From Acidisoma cellulosilyticum (GTDB taxonomy: Bacteria; Pseudomonadota; Alphaproteobacteria; Acetobacterales; Acetobacteraceae): DNA of 64,000 nucleotides. The position numbers were made by a program, and so were the translations under genes. The stretch spans positions 372,001 to 436,000 of the forward strand of contig NZ_JAESVA010000001.1 in assembly GCF_020621385.1 (NCBI RefSeq), written 5' to 3'. Positions within the stretch are counted from its first letter, which is position 1; each line of letters opens with the position of its first letter. Under the pieces are notes generated by a model. It had not been told where the DNA came from, did no database searches, and worked only from the letters and a program-made list of their open reading frames with translations. This document shows positions 1 through 9,243 of the stretch, piece by piece.

Positions 1-652
1 CACCCTGGACCTTAATCATCTTGAGGACCCGCTGACCGTGCTGGCGGCCCCAGGCGCCGAATTCGCCGATATCCGTCATCGCGGCGGATTGCTGACGCCG
101 GACGAGGGCTCGATTCTCGCCCATGCGCGGGGTCTCGTGCATTGGCAGAGCCGCACCCGTTTCTGCGGCGTCTGCGGCAGTGCGTGCGTTCCGCAAAGCG
201 CCGGTCACGTCATGCATTGCACGGGTTGCGGCACCGATCATTTTCCGCGCTCGGACCCGGCCGTGATCATGCTGGTGGTTCGCGACGACCGCGTGCTGCT
301 CGGTCATGCCTCCCGCTTCAAGGAGGGCATGTATTCCACCCTCGCCGGGTTCGTGGAGCCGGGTGAAAGCCTGGAAGAGGCTGTGCGGCGTGAGGTTTTC
401 GAGGAGACCGGGGTGAAGGTCGGCGCGGTCGGCTACCACTCCAGCCAGCCCTGGCCTTTCCCCCAATCGCTGATGCTCGGCTTCTACGCGGAGGGGCTTT
501 CGGAAGAAATTACGTTCCATGACGCCGAACTCGCGGACGCGCGCTGGTTTACCCGTGCGATGTGCCTGGACCCGGAGGCCCATGGCTTCCTGCTGCCGGG
601 ACCGGACAGTATCGCGCGCCGGCTGATCGAAGATTGGCTGACTGCGGGCTGA
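1..652 (+). CDS. nudC: NADH pyrophosphatase NudC (5'-truncated by window)
   Basis: Nudix hydrolase that splits NAD(H) to NMN(H) and AMP; in other bacteria NudC also removes NAD caps from RNA. The reading frame is open back to base 2, so the gene starts before the window. Visible are a zinc ribbon with two Cys pairs (CGVCG and CTGCG), a complete Nudix box beginning GFVEPGESLEEAV and continuing REVFEETGV, and SQPWPFPQS just after it, the signature that separates NADH pyrophosphatases from other Nudix proteins. The C-terminal half is intact. It ends 52 bases before the convergent membrane-protein gene. Confidence 0.93.
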   Translation, partial: TLDLNHLEDPLTVLAAPGAEFADIRHRGGLLTPDEGSILAHARGLVHWQSRTRFCGVCGSACVPQSAGHVMHCTGCGTDHFPRSDPAVIMLVVRDDRVLLGHASRFKEGMYSTLAGFVEPGESLEEAVRREVFEETGVKVGAVGYHSSQPWPFPQSLMLGFYAEGLSEEITFHDAELADARWFTRAMCLDPEAHGFLLPGPDSIARRLIEDWLTAG

Positions 653-704
653 GCCTTAGCTCGCCGGATGCCGGTCCGGCGGGACGATTTATTTTATCAA
701 AATG

Positions 705-1295
705 TTACCGCCAACGGCCGAGACGCGTGAGCAGCCGGACGCGGATCGCCGCCAGCCGGCGGCCGCTATGGCGCGCGCCAGGCTCCACCGGACCAATGAG
801 CAAGCCTGCCCGCACCCGTCGCATGGCCCGCCTGATGTGTGACAGCGGTTCCCGCATCCGTCCCATCGCCCAGTGACGGGCTGCCTCAACCTTGCCATGC
901 ACCCATGCGAACCATCGGATCGTCATCAGGGCAGGACGGCAGGCTTGATAGATCCAGAGTGCAATCAGAAGTCCGACGCCCTTGATCAGAACAGCGACAA
1001 GGGTCGCGGCCAGGAATTTGCGCTGGGCGAGCAGATAGGTCGCATAGAATCCGCCGATATGGCTCATCGCCTCGGGGATGATGAACAGCGGCAGAATGGC
1101 CCAGGGCGGCAGCCGGCCAATCGTCGCCTCCAGCAGCCGAACCGGCCGCCAGCGGCGCAGCAGCCGCGCGCCGGCCTGAAGGCCGATCTCGAAGGCAACG
1201 AGGAGCAGAGCCAGGGGAAGGAGCAGCGCATCGCGCAAACGCCGCCCAGGAGACCGAACCGGCGTCCTGGCTGGGGGCGGCTTCGTTTTTGTCAT
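705..1295 (-). CDS. Predicted inner-membrane protein, unknown function
   Basis: A 196-residue protein I do not recognise as a named family. After a basic N-terminus rich in Pro and Arg there are about three hydrophobic stretches (near residues 25-45, 65-85 and 95-115), followed by a long, strongly basic cytoplasmic-type tail. The frame is open further upstream to 1433, but the ATG at 1295 is preferred because translation from the far start would run almost into the divergent lptF start. The upstream ribosome site is weak. The gene is divergent from the lpt operon and may share its promoter region (1296-1438). Position beside lptF suggests, but does not show, an envelope role. Confidence 0.7.
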   Translation of the reverse strand: MTKTKPPPARTPVRSPGRRLRDALLLPLALLLVAFEIGLQAGARLLRRWRPVRLLEATIGRLPPWAILPLFIIPEAMSHIGGFYATYLLAQRKFLAATLVAVLIKGVGLLIALWIYQACRPALMTIRWFAWVHGKVEAARHWAMGRMREPLSHIRRAMRRVRAGLLIGPVEPGARHSGRRLAAIRVRLLTRLGRWR

Positions 1296-1438
1296 GTGTT
1301 GCCTATAGCCGGAACCGCTCAGGGATGGCAGGCGTCCATGAAGCGTCGGGGGTCTTTTTGTGAAATCCGGCAGGCTCCGGTACAAGCGCGCCCTTCGGGT
1401 GGCGTCGCCGCGTCGAAACAAGGATATGATCACTGCTG

Positions 1439-2608
1439 ATGGCCGCCCCTTCCCTGTTCCGTAACCCGCTGACGCGGCTCAATCGCTATATTCTGCGTCA
1501 GATTCTGGGCGCGCTGGTGGCGGTGACGCTGGCGCTCGTCGCGCTGATCTGGCTGACGCAGTCGCTCCGCTTCGTCGAGCTGATCGTCAATCGCGGCCTG
1601 TCGCCCTTCGTCTTCCTGCGGCTGACGGTGCTTCTGGTGCCGAGCTTCGTGGCCGTCATCCTGCCGATCACGATGTTCGTGGTCGTGCAGTTCATCTATC
1701 AGCGGCTCTCCGGCGACCGCGAACTCACGGTCATGCGTGCAGCCGGGCTGTCCCCCTTCGCGCTCGCCAAGCCGACGCTGATACTGGCGACCGGCGTGGC
1801 CGTGCTCTGCCTCTGGCTCAATATCTGGATCGTGCCGGCCAGCTTCACGGCCTTTCGCGAATACCAGTTCGAAATCCGCAACCGCATTGCGGCCTTCCTG
1901 ATCCAGGAAGGCGTGTTCACCACAATTTCAAACAATCTCACGGTCTATGTGCGCAAGCGCGACCCGAGCGGCGATCTGCACGGCATCATGGTGGATGACG
2001 AACGCAACCCCGCCAATCCAGCCACGATCATCGCTCAAAGCGGACGGATCGAGCCCGGCCGCACCGGGCCGCAGGTGATATTGTTCAACGGCGCCCGGCA
2101 GGAAGTGGACAAAAAAAGCGGTCGCCTCAATCTGCTGACGTTCAGCGAAAACACCATCAACCTGTCGTCGACCGCCAGCGACGACGACGAGCGCTTCCGC
2201 GACGATTCCGAAGTGTCGCTGCATGACCTGTTGCACCCGGCGCCTGGGGAACTGTTGCCGCAGGACGTCCCGAAATGGCGTGCAGAGGCATACCGGCGGC
2301 TGTCCGAGCCCTTCACCGTGGTATCCTATGCCCTTGTCGCATTGGCCTCGGTCCTGACCGGCGCCTTCCGCCGCCATGGCGGGTTTGCCCGCCCCGCAAT
2401 CGGCGTCGCCATCACGGTCGGTCTGGTCGCGCTCGGTCTGAGCGTGGGCAACCTCGCGGCCCGCAACAGCGCCCTGCTGCCGCTCGTCTGGATCCACGCG
2501 ATCCTGCCGGGGGTGGTCGCTGCCTGGCTGCTGTTCCGGCCGGAGCGGATCCACGTGCCGCGTGTCGATGAGACCGCGACGCCCACCGCCGGCAAGGCCG
2601 AGGTCTGA
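1439..2608 (+). CDS. lptF: LPS export ABC transporter permease LptF
   Basis: One of the two inner-membrane permeases of the Lpt machine, which extracts lipopolysaccharide from the inner membrane and pushes it along the periplasmic bridge. The protein has 389 residues, as usual for the family. The N-terminus (LNRYILRQILGALVAVTLAL) is the typical first helix. Two or three helices lie before residue 130, a periplasmic beta-jellyroll occupies roughly residues 130-270, and three C-terminal helices follow. The ATG at 1439 lies six bases past the longest possible start of the divergent gene. lptG follows after 5 bases, so the two are cotranscribed and probably translationally coupled. The LptB ATPase is not in the window. 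Confidence 0.93.
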   Translation: MAAPSLFRNPLTRLNRYILRQILGALVAVTLALVALIWLTQSLRFVELIVNRGLSPFVFLRLTVLLVPSFVAVILPITMFVVVQFIYQRLSGDRELTVMRAAGLSPFALAKPTLILATGVAVLCLWLNIWIVPASFTAFREYQFEIRNRIAAFLIQEGVFTTISNNLTVYVRKRDPSGDLHGIMVDDERNPANPATIIAQSGRIEPGRTGPQVILFNGARQEVDKKSGRLNLLTFSENTINLSSTASDDDERFRDDSEVSLHDLLHPAPGELLPQDVPKWRAEAYRRLSEPFTVVSYALVALASVLTGAFRRHGGFARPAIGVAITVGLVALGLSVGNLAARNSALLPLVWIHAILPGVVAAWLLFRPERIHVPRVDETATPTAGKAEV

Positions 2609-2613
2609 CGCCC

Positions 2614-3726
2614 GTGTTCCTATCCCGCATTCTCGCTACCTATATCAGCCGGCTTTTCATGCTGTCGGTCATCGCCATGCTCGGCGCGCTGACCGGGCTC
2701 GTCTCTCTGTTCGACTTTCTGGAGCTGCTCCGCCGCTCGGCAACAAGACCGGACGCGAGCTTCGGGCTGGTTGTGGAGATGGCGCTGCTGCGCATGCCCT
2801 GGGCGATCCTGGAAATTTTGCCCTTCGCCGTGCTGCTGGGCGGCATCTGGGCCTTCTGGCGCCTGGCCCGTTCGTCAGAACTTGTAGTCGCGCGGGCCGC
2901 CGGCCTCTCGGCCTTCCAGTTTCTGCTCGGCCCGATTTTCTGCGCCTTCGGCCTTGGCGTCTTCGGGGTGGTCGCGGTAAGCCCGGTATCCGCCATGCTT
3001 TTTGCGAAGGCGAATGCGCTGGAGGAGACTTTCCTGGATGCTGGCGGTGGACCGCTCGCTCTTAACGGCGGCCAGCTCTGGCTGCGCCAAGGGGATGAAA
3101 CGCGGCAGCATGGCGGCGTCGCCATTATTCATGCGAACGGCGTGAAGATGAGCAACAAGGTGCTCACGACGGGCCCGATGACGGTCTTCCGGATCGGCTC
3201 GAACGACAAGATGATCGACCGGATCGAGGCGCAGAGCGCGCGGCTGACGCCGGGCGACTGGCTATTGGCCGATGCCCGAGTCCTGATCCCGGGCCAGGTG
3301 CCGACAGCCCCGCAATCCCTGTCGCTGCCGACGGAATTGAACGTGAACCGCATCCAGCAAAGCTTCGCGGCCCCGGACGCGCTGTCCTTCTGGCAGTTGC
3401 CGGGCTTCATCCGCATCCTGCAGAAAGCTGGATTTTCGACGGTCGCGCATCGCCTGCGCTTCCAGGCCTTGCTGGCCTTGCCCCTGCTGTGTGCGACGAT
3501 GTCTCTGGTCGCCGCTGGATTTTCGATGCAGACGAGCCGCCGGGGCGGTATTGCCCGCATGATCGGTGGTGGCGTCGCGTCCGGCTTCGCTTTGTTCATG
3601 CTATCGCAGGTCGCGCAGCAATTCGGCCAGTCCGGCGCGCTGCCGGTGGTGCTGGCCGCCTGGGCGCCGGCGGCTGCCGGTCTCATGCTTGCCTTGTCGT
3701 TGCTCCTGCACCTCGAAGACGGTTGA
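2614..3726 (+). CDS. lptG: LPS export ABC transporter permease LptG
   Basis: Partner permease of LptF in the LptB2FG complex. The 370-residue protein starts at a GTG 5 bases after the lptF stop. N-terminal helices cover about residues 5-85, then a periplasmic beta domain to about residue 265, then C-terminal helices. The segment ALLRMPWAILEILPFAVLLG and the following ARSSELVVARAAGLS are typical of LptG/YjgQ coupling regions. It lies directly upstream of lptD, so inner- and outer-membrane parts of LPS transport are encoded together. Confidence 0.92.
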   Translation: MFLSRILATYISRLFMLSVIAMLGALTGLVSLFDFLELLRRSATRPDASFGLVVEMALLRMPWAILEILPFAVLLGGIWAFWRLARSSELVVARAAGLSAFQFLLGPIFCAFGLGVFGVVAVSPVSAMLFAKANALEETFLDAGGGPLALNGGQLWLRQGDETRQHGGVAIIHANGVKMSNKVLTTGPMTVFRIGSNDKMIDRIEAQSARLTPGDWLLADARVLIPGQVPTAPQSLSLPTELNVNRIQQSFAAPDALSFWQLPGFIRILQKAGFSTVAHRLRFQALLALPLLCATMSLVAAGFSMQTSRRGGIARMIGGGVASGFALFMLSQVAQQFGQSGALPVVLAAWAPAAAGLMLALSLLLHLEDG

Positions 3727-3737
3727 GGGTCCGCCTA

Positions 3738-6026
3738 ATGTCTCAGACTTCTCCCTCCAAGCGGGGGCGCAAGACCCGAACCCTTGCCGCCCCGCGTCGT
3801 CCACGCGGACAGGCGATGCGTTCGGCCGTCTGGCGGCAGGCGCTGCTCGGCGCCGTGTCGCTGATCAGTCTGACGGCGCTGGCGCCGCATCTCATTCAGG
3901 GTGCGTTGGCCGATGCGTCAGGCCCGACCTTCGACCGCAAGCAGCCGGTCACCTTCAAGGCCGACCGGATCGACTACAACCAGAAGACGAATATCGTCAC
4001 GCTGTCGGGTCATGTCGAAGCCTGGCAGGCAGGTCACGTACTGTTCGCGGACCGCGTGCTGTTCGACCGCAATACCAATATCGCGGATGCGGTCGGCCAT
4101 GTGGTGCTGGTCTCGCCCGACGGTCAGGTCGTCTATTCCAACTACGCCGAGCTCAGCCAGGACATGACCAATGGCGTCATGAGCGCGATGAACATCAGCT
4201 TGCCGCAAAATGCCAAGCTCGCCGCCAACGGAGGCCGGCGCACCGAGGGCAAGGTCAATGAGCTGAGCCGCGCCGTCTACACGGCTTGCGACGTCTGCGA
4301 CAAGCATCCGAACAGCTACCCGCTCTGGCAACTCACGGCCCGTTCCGCGACGCAAGACGTCGAGCACCATATGATCGAATACAAAGACGCGACGATGGAA
4401 CTCTACGGCGTTCCATTCTTGTGGCTGCCGTATTTCGCGCATCCCGATCCGACGTCGCCGCGTGTCAGTGGCCTGCTGATCCCGAGCGCGGGCTATAACA
4501 GCCATATCGGCGCCTTTGCGGAGATTCCGTATTATTGGGTGATCGATAAATCAACCGACGCCATCATCACGCCCATCCTGTCGAGCGACGAGGGCATCGC
4601 TGGCGACGTGAAATTGCGCCATTCGTTCAATTTCGGCGATATCAACGTCAATGCCTCATCCGGCTTCGACAAAGGCAACCTGCAGGGTGCCTTGTTCGCC
4701 GATGGTACCTTCGATCTGGATAGCGCCTGGCAGGCCGGCTTCAACGTATCCCGCGCCTCTTCGGTCGCTTACCTGAACGACTATTCGATCCTGCCGAATA
4801 CGAATGAGCTGGAAAGCGAGCTCTACCTTCAAGGCTTCGGCCACGGCTCCTACGCGCGCATCGAATCGAGCTTCTACCAGGGCCTTGTCGGCAGCGTGAC
4901 CGACAGCGAGCTGCCGCTGGTCCTGCCCTATGCCGCCTATGCCTATAAGGGCGACCCGGACGGCTGGGGCGGTACCACCTCGATCGATGCCAGCGCTTTC
5001 AACATCCTGCGCACGTCGGGCACCAATACGCAGCGCGCCGCCATCAGCGGCACCTATTCGCTGCCCTTCCAAGACAGCATCGGCGAACAATGGAGCGCCG
5101 ACCTGCATGTCGATCTCGCCGGCTATAACGCTGATAACATAAACGAATTCCCGAACTACGACACATCGGCCACGCATGCGTCCGAGCTGCGCGGCCTGCC
5201 CCAATTCGCCATCAACTACCGCTATCCGATCATGAACGAGGCGGGTTCGCTCGGTTCGCAGCTCTTTGAGCCGATCATCCAGCTGATCGCGGCGCCGATC
5301 ATCAGTAACGACGTCAATGTCACGAACATTCCGAACGAGGACAGCTACGACTTCCAGTTCACGGACGCGAACCTCTTCGGATTCAACAAATATCCCGGCA
5401 TCGATCGGCTGGAAAACGGCATGCGCGCGAATGTCGGATTCGAGAGCGCATGGTATTTCAACAATGGTTCGCGCCTCGACGGATTGATCGGCCAATCCTA
5501 CCGCGCCCATACCGATGATACTTTCGCGCCGGATTCCGGCCTGAACGACAATGTCTCGGACGTCGTCGCCCGCCTGACTTATACGCCGGCAAGCTGGCTG
5601 GACTTCACCTATCGCACCAGGCTCAACCACAAGAGCCTGCAGGACGAATATACGGATACCTTCGTCTCTGCCGGCGTTCCGGCGTTGCGCGTGACCGCGG
5701 GTTATCTCTATTCGGCGGTCGACCCTTATTACTATTACGACGGCAGCCCGCCGCCGGCTGAATATTACGTCCCGCGCAGCGAGGCGACCTTTGGCCTGAC
5801 CGCGGTGCATGGCGGCTGGAACTTCAACGGTGCCGTTCAGCAGAATATCCAGAGCGGTCAGCTCGACAGCACCAATGTCGGCATCGGCTGGCAGAATGAC
5901 TGCCTTGGCCTCAACCTCAGCTACATCCACAGCAATACGACCATTGCCGGCGAGGACGGGTCCACCACCGTTCTCTTCACTGTCACCTTCAAGACAATCG
6001 GCGCCATTGGGTTTAACGCACTCTAA
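3738..6026 (+). CDS. lptD: LPS-assembly outer-membrane protein LptD
   Basis: Outer-membrane beta-barrel that, with LptE, inserts LPS in the outer leaflet. The ATG at 3738, 11 bases past lptG, gives 762 residues. A basic N-terminus and a hydrophobic signal segment (residues ~30-60, ending near GALADA) precede the OstA/LptA-like jellyroll (FKADRIDYNQKTNIVTLSGH). Then comes a Cys pair in ACDVCDKHP and the long barrel rich in aromatic and Asn/Asp strands, closing with a C-terminal Phe/Leu-type strand. A single late Cys (NDCLGL) could pair with the N-terminal Cys residues. surA, the chaperone on which LptD folding depends in E. coli, follows directly. Confidence 0.94.
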   Translation: MSQTSPSKRGRKTRTLAAPRRPRGQAMRSAVWRQALLGAVSLISLTALAPHLIQGALADASGPTFDRKQPVTFKADRIDYNQKTNIVTLSGHVEAWQAGHVLFADRVLFDRNTNIADAVGHVVLVSPDGQVVYSNYAELSQDMTNGVMSAMNISLPQNAKLAANGGRRTEGKVNELSRAVYTACDVCDKHPNSYPLWQLTARSATQDVEHHMIEYKDATMELYGVPFLWLPYFAHPDPTSPRVSGLLIPSAGYNSHIGAFAEIPYYWVIDKSTDAIITPILSSDEGIAGDVKLRHSFNFGDINVNASSGFDKGNLQGALFADGTFDLDSAWQAGFNVSRASSVAYLNDYSILPNTNELESELYLQGFGHGSYARIESSFYQGLVGSVTDSELPLVLPYAAYAYKGDPDGWGGTTSIDASAFNILRTSGTNTQRAAISGTYSLPFQDSIGEQWSADLHVDLAGYNADNINEFPNYDTSATHASELRGLPQFAINYRYPIMNEAGSLGSQLFEPIIQLIAAPIISNDVNVTNIPNEDSYDFQFTDANLFGFNKYPGIDRLENGMRANVGFESAWYFNNGSRLDGLIGQSYRAHTDDTFAPDSGLNDNVSDVVARLTYTPASWLDFTYRTRLNHKSLQDEYTDTFVSAGVPALRVTAGYLYSAVDPYYYYDGSPPPAEYYVPRSEATFGLTAVHGGWNFNGAVQQNIQSGQLDSTNVGIGWQNDCLGLNLSYIHSNTTIAGEDGSTTVLFTVTFKTIGAIGFNAL

Positions 6027-6060
6027 TATGCCTAGGTTTTCGGGAGCTTCGAACGCAGCC

Positions 6061-7371
6061 ATGTCCTTCCGCCTGAAATTTCTTTGCCTGGCGGCGGTGC
6101 CGGCATGGCTCGCGCTGGCTGGCATGACCTTGCCCCGTGCCGAAGCGCAGACCGCCTCGATCGCTGCCGTGGTCAATGGCGACGTCATCACCAATGACGA
6201 CGTCGATAACCGCGCCCGCTTCTTCGCACTGGCCACCGGCCAGCAGGGCGGCGCCGATGTCGTCCAGCGCCTAAAGCCGCAGATCCTGCAGCAGCTCATC
6301 AACGAACGGCTGGAACTGCAGGAGATTCTGCGACGCGGCATTGTCGTCAACGACAAGCAGGTCGCCTCGGCGCTCGGCGAGATCGAGAAGAACAACAATA
6401 TGGGACCCGGCGTATTGCAGCAGAAACTGCGCGCAATCGGCGTCGACCCTGGCACGCTCATCGCCCAGATTCGCACGCAGATCGGCTGGAACCAGGTGCT
6501 GCGGCAGGTCGTGGGCGGTATGGGCCGTCCGACGGATGCCGATATCAACCGCCAACTCAAACTGATGACGGATAAGAAGGGCCAACCGCAATTTAACGTG
6601 GGTGAGATCTTCATCCCCATCAATAGCCCGGCGGCCGCACCGGGCGCCGATCGCTTCGCCCAGTCTGTGATCCAGCAGCTGCGCGCTGGCGCGCCCTTCA
6701 CGATCATCGCCGCCCAGTTCAGCCAGGGCCAGACCGCTCTGCAAGGCGGCGCGCTCGGCTGGGTCGGCGCCGACCAGCTCGATCCGGCCGTCGCTCAGCT
6801 TGTCACGCAGATGCCGATCGGCGCCATCAGCAATCCCGTGCCGGTCGCGGGCGGCATTGTCATCGTGCAGATGCGCGGGCGCCAGCAGGCCGGCCAGACC
6901 GACAGTGGCGCCGGCACCAACATTGTCCTAAACGTCCGCCAGGTTTTCCTGCCCTTCTCCTCGCCCTTGAACGAGCAGAACCCGACACAGCAGCAGCGCG
7001 ACACCATGGTGAAGCTGCATGCGATCGAGACCTCGGCCAAAAGCTGTGACGATATCGAGGCTGCCAACAAGGCGGCCGGCAATGTGAAGCCGGCCAATCC
7101 CGGCCCGGTCAATCTGGCCCAGGTGACGCCGGCAGCGTTCCAGACGCTGCTGTCCAATCTGCCCGTCGGCCGGGCGAGCCCGCCGTTGATCGCCGATAAC
7201 GGCGTCTCCGTCGTCATGATCTGTTCGCGCGACACCCAGGCGGCCGCCGCGCCGACGCGGGATCAGATCTCCGACCAACTGTTCCAGAACCGCGTCGGTC
7301 TGGCCGCCCAGCAGACGCTGGACGACCTCCATCGCCAGGGTTCCATCCAGATCATGCAGAATCAGGGATGA
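6061..7371 (+). CDS. surA: Periplasmic chaperone/peptidyl-prolyl isomerase SurA
   Basis: Periplasmic chaperone that carries unfolded outer-membrane proteins to the BAM complex. I place the start at the ATG at 6061 (436 residues); another in-frame ATG lies at 6028, but GGGAG sits a suitable distance before 6061. A signal peptide ends near AEAQ (about residue 25). The SurA N-domain begins at SIAAVVNGDVITNDDVDNR. A first parvulin domain lies at about residues 175-285 (ALGWVGADQLDPAVAQLV) and a more divergent second one follows. The 3' end overlaps rsmA by four bases, so the two are translationally coupled. Confidence 0.92.
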   Translation: MSFRLKFLCLAAVPAWLALAGMTLPRAEAQTASIAAVVNGDVITNDDVDNRARFFALATGQQGGADVVQRLKPQILQQLINERLELQEILRRGIVVNDKQVASALGEIEKNNNMGPGVLQQKLRAIGVDPGTLIAQIRTQIGWNQVLRQVVGGMGRPTDADINRQLKLMTDKKGQPQFNVGEIFIPINSPAAAPGADRFAQSVIQQLRAGAPFTIIAAQFSQGQTALQGGALGWVGADQLDPAVAQLVTQMPIGAISNPVPVAGGIVIVQMRGRQQAGQTDSGAGTNIVLNVRQVFLPFSSPLNEQNPTQQQRDTMVKLHAIETSAKSCDDIEAANKAAGNVKPANPGPVNLAQVTPAAFQTLLSNLPVGRASPPLIADNGVSVVMICSRDTQAAAAPTRDQISDQLFQNRVGLAAQQTLDDLHRQGSIQIMQNQG

Positions 7372-8231
7372 GTGAAGCCAAACCTTCGGTGACTGGGGTG
7401 TCCCCGACCCTGCCGTCGCTGAAGGACGTCATCTCCCGGCATTCCTTCCGGGCGAAGCATGCTTTGGGTCAGCACTTCCTGCTTGACCTCAACCTGACCG
7501 CGAAGATCGCCAGCATTGCCGGCGATCTGACCGGGCGGCATGTGATTGAAGTAGGACCGGGCCCCGGCGGCCTGACGCGGGCCTTGCTGGACTCACCGGC
7601 CGAGACCGTCACCGTCATCGAAATCGATCAGCGCGGTGTGGCGGTCGCCGAGGAACTGGCGGAATTTTACCCTGGTCGGTTGAAGGTCGTGAGCGGGGAC
7701 GCGCTGAAGATGCGCGCCGCCGATCTGACGCCTGCGCCCCGGCAGGTCATCGCCAACCTGCCGTACAATGTCGGCACACCGCTTCTGATCGGCTGGCTGC
7801 GCGATATCCGCGCCTACGAGCAACTGACCCTGATGTTCCAGGAGGAAGTTGCCCAAAGGATCGCGGCCGCCCCCGATACGGATGCCTACGGACGGCTGTC
7901 CGTGCTCGCGCAATGGACCTGCCGCACGGTCCTGGCCATGAGCTTGCCGCCCGAGGCTTTCACCCCGCCGCCCAAGGTCAATTCGGCCGTCGTGCGGATG
8001 ATACCCAATCCTGTCCAGCCTGAGCCGACGCTGTTCGCCGCCATGGAGAAGGTGACGCAGCACGCCTTCGGCCAGCGCCGAAAGATGCTGCGCGCCTCGC
8101 TTAAGCCGTTGGGCGGCGAAGCGCTGCTGCGCCGTGCGGAGATCGAACCGACCAGACGGGCCGAAACCCTATCGGTCGCGGAATTCGACACGCTGGCCCG
8201 GCTGGTCGCCGAGCCAGCGCGAGAAGCTTAG
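7368..8231 (+). CDS. rsmA: 16S rRNA (adenine1518/1519-N6)-dimethyltransferase RsmA
   Basis: Dimethylates two adjacent adenines in the 3' hairpin of 16S rRNA during 30S maturation. The 287-residue protein has the Rossmann SAM motif (IEVGPGPGGLTRALL, about residues 60-75), an acidic second motif (VIEIDQRG) and the catalytic NLPYNV motif. The C-terminal helical domain includes FGQRRKMLRASLK. It starts in an ATGA overlap with surA. In many proteobacteria pdxA sits between surA and rsmA; here it is missing from this position. The 3' end overlaps the convergent DUF4142 gene by four bases. Confidence 0.95.
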   Translation: MSEAKPSVTGVSPTLPSLKDVISRHSFRAKHALGQHFLLDLNLTAKIASIAGDLTGRHVIEVGPGPGGLTRALLDSPAETVTVIEIDQRGVAVAEELAEFYPGRLKVVSGDALKMRAADLTPAPRQVIANLPYNVGTPLLIGWLRDIRAYEQLTLMFQEEVAQRIAAAPDTDAYGRLSVLAQWTCRTVLAMSLPPEAFTPPPKVNSAVVRMIPNPVQPEPTLFAAMEKVTQHAFGQRRKMLRASLKPLGGEALLRRAEIEPTRRAETLSVAEFDTLARLVAEPAREA

Positions 8232-9031
8232 GACTGGCTATTGAACTGCAGCACCCGGCCATTCAGCTGATCGGCCGAGGTGTCAGGATTGCCTGAGACC
8301 TGCGGGTCGACGACCGAGGACGGCGGCGGCACCTGAACCGGAGCCGGCGTCATGGATGCCATGGCCGGCCCCTGCATGGGCATCGGGCTCATGCTCTCAG
8401 CAAGCTGGAGATGGTTTTCCAGCGCCGGCAGGGTCTGATGCGCATAGGCGCGGAGCTGCTGGCTCTGGCCTGTCATCGCCTCCTTACGGAATACGGCTAT
8501 GGCATGCTGATGAGCACGGACCATGGCGTGATTGAATTCCATATCGAACTGATCGGCTGGTACCGCCTGTAGATGCTGCAAAAGCGCGGTCTGCATGGGG
8601 CTGAGACCCGGAGAGGTCTTCAGCATCAGCGTATCCGCGATGGGGGTCAGCGCCTGCTCGGAATTCATGTGATCAGCTTCGAGCATTTTACCGAAATTCT
8701 GCTCGTTCGGAGACTGTCCACGCGCCTGCGCCAGTTTGCCGAATTCGACCTCAGCCTGATTGGTGGCGGATGCCGCCCAGACGAAATGCGCATCCTGCGT
8801 GGACGCACCAGGATTGCCGGCAGTATCGGCGGGCATCACGGTCGGCGTTCCCGCTTCCTGACCCGGCTTGAGCTGGATCACCTGTGTCGCGGCACCGGAA
8901 CCCTGCGGCGCCGTCGCATCACTTGTCGGCACATTCTGCGCCAGGGCAGCCGAGCCGGACGCCGTCAGCAAAGCGAGGCCGCAGGCGGTGGAGAGAAGCC
9001 AACGATTGGGGTTAGACTTGCCATTCCTCAT
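8228..9031 (-). CDS. Exported DUF4142 family protein
   Basis: A 267-residue secreted protein of unknown role. A clear signal peptide (residues 1-31, ending SAALAQ) is followed by a low-complexity Thr/Ala/Pro/Gln linker. The DUF4142 helical bundle covers about residues 80-210 (FVWAASATNQAEVEFGKLA and the H-rich AMVRAHQHAIAVFRKEA), and a Pro/Met-rich tail follows. DUF4142 proteins are predicted ferritin-like four-helix bundles; their reaction is unknown. A strong AAGGAG lies before the ATG. Monocistronic and convergent with rsmA. Confidence 0.85.
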   Translation of the reverse strand: MRNGKSNPNRWLLSTACGLALLTASGSAALAQNVPTSDATAPQGSGAATQVIQLKPGQEAGTPTVMPADTAGNPGASTQDAHFVWAASATNQAEVEFGKLAQARGQSPNEQNFGKMLEADHMNSEQALTPIADTLMLKTSPGLSPMQTALLQHLQAVPADQFDMEFNHAMVRAHQHAIAVFRKEAMTGQSQQLRAYAHQTLPALENHLQLAESMSPMPMQGPAMASMTPAPVQVPPPSSVVDPQVSGNPDTSADQLNGRVLQFNSQS

Positions 9032-9243
9032 GGAATTACTCCTTTTTAATTTTGGTCGCGTCGTCTTGCGAAAGACGGTGCGGTGTCCTGCATTTTGGCG
9101 GCGTGCTTTGGCTTCAAAGTCCGGGTCGCGCGAAGGTGAGGCCGCTCGCGAAGCCGTGCGATCGGCCGGCGGGACTTGCTCATCGGTTGCACACGGCTAA
9201 AAACCCTCATGCGACGCGCCCAAAAGACCGGTGAGGAGGCTTG

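Noticed and set aside
4656-6707. A 683-codon open frame antisense to lptD and surA
   Set aside because: It spans the junction of two well-supported genes and translates to low-complexity sequence; a composition shadow.
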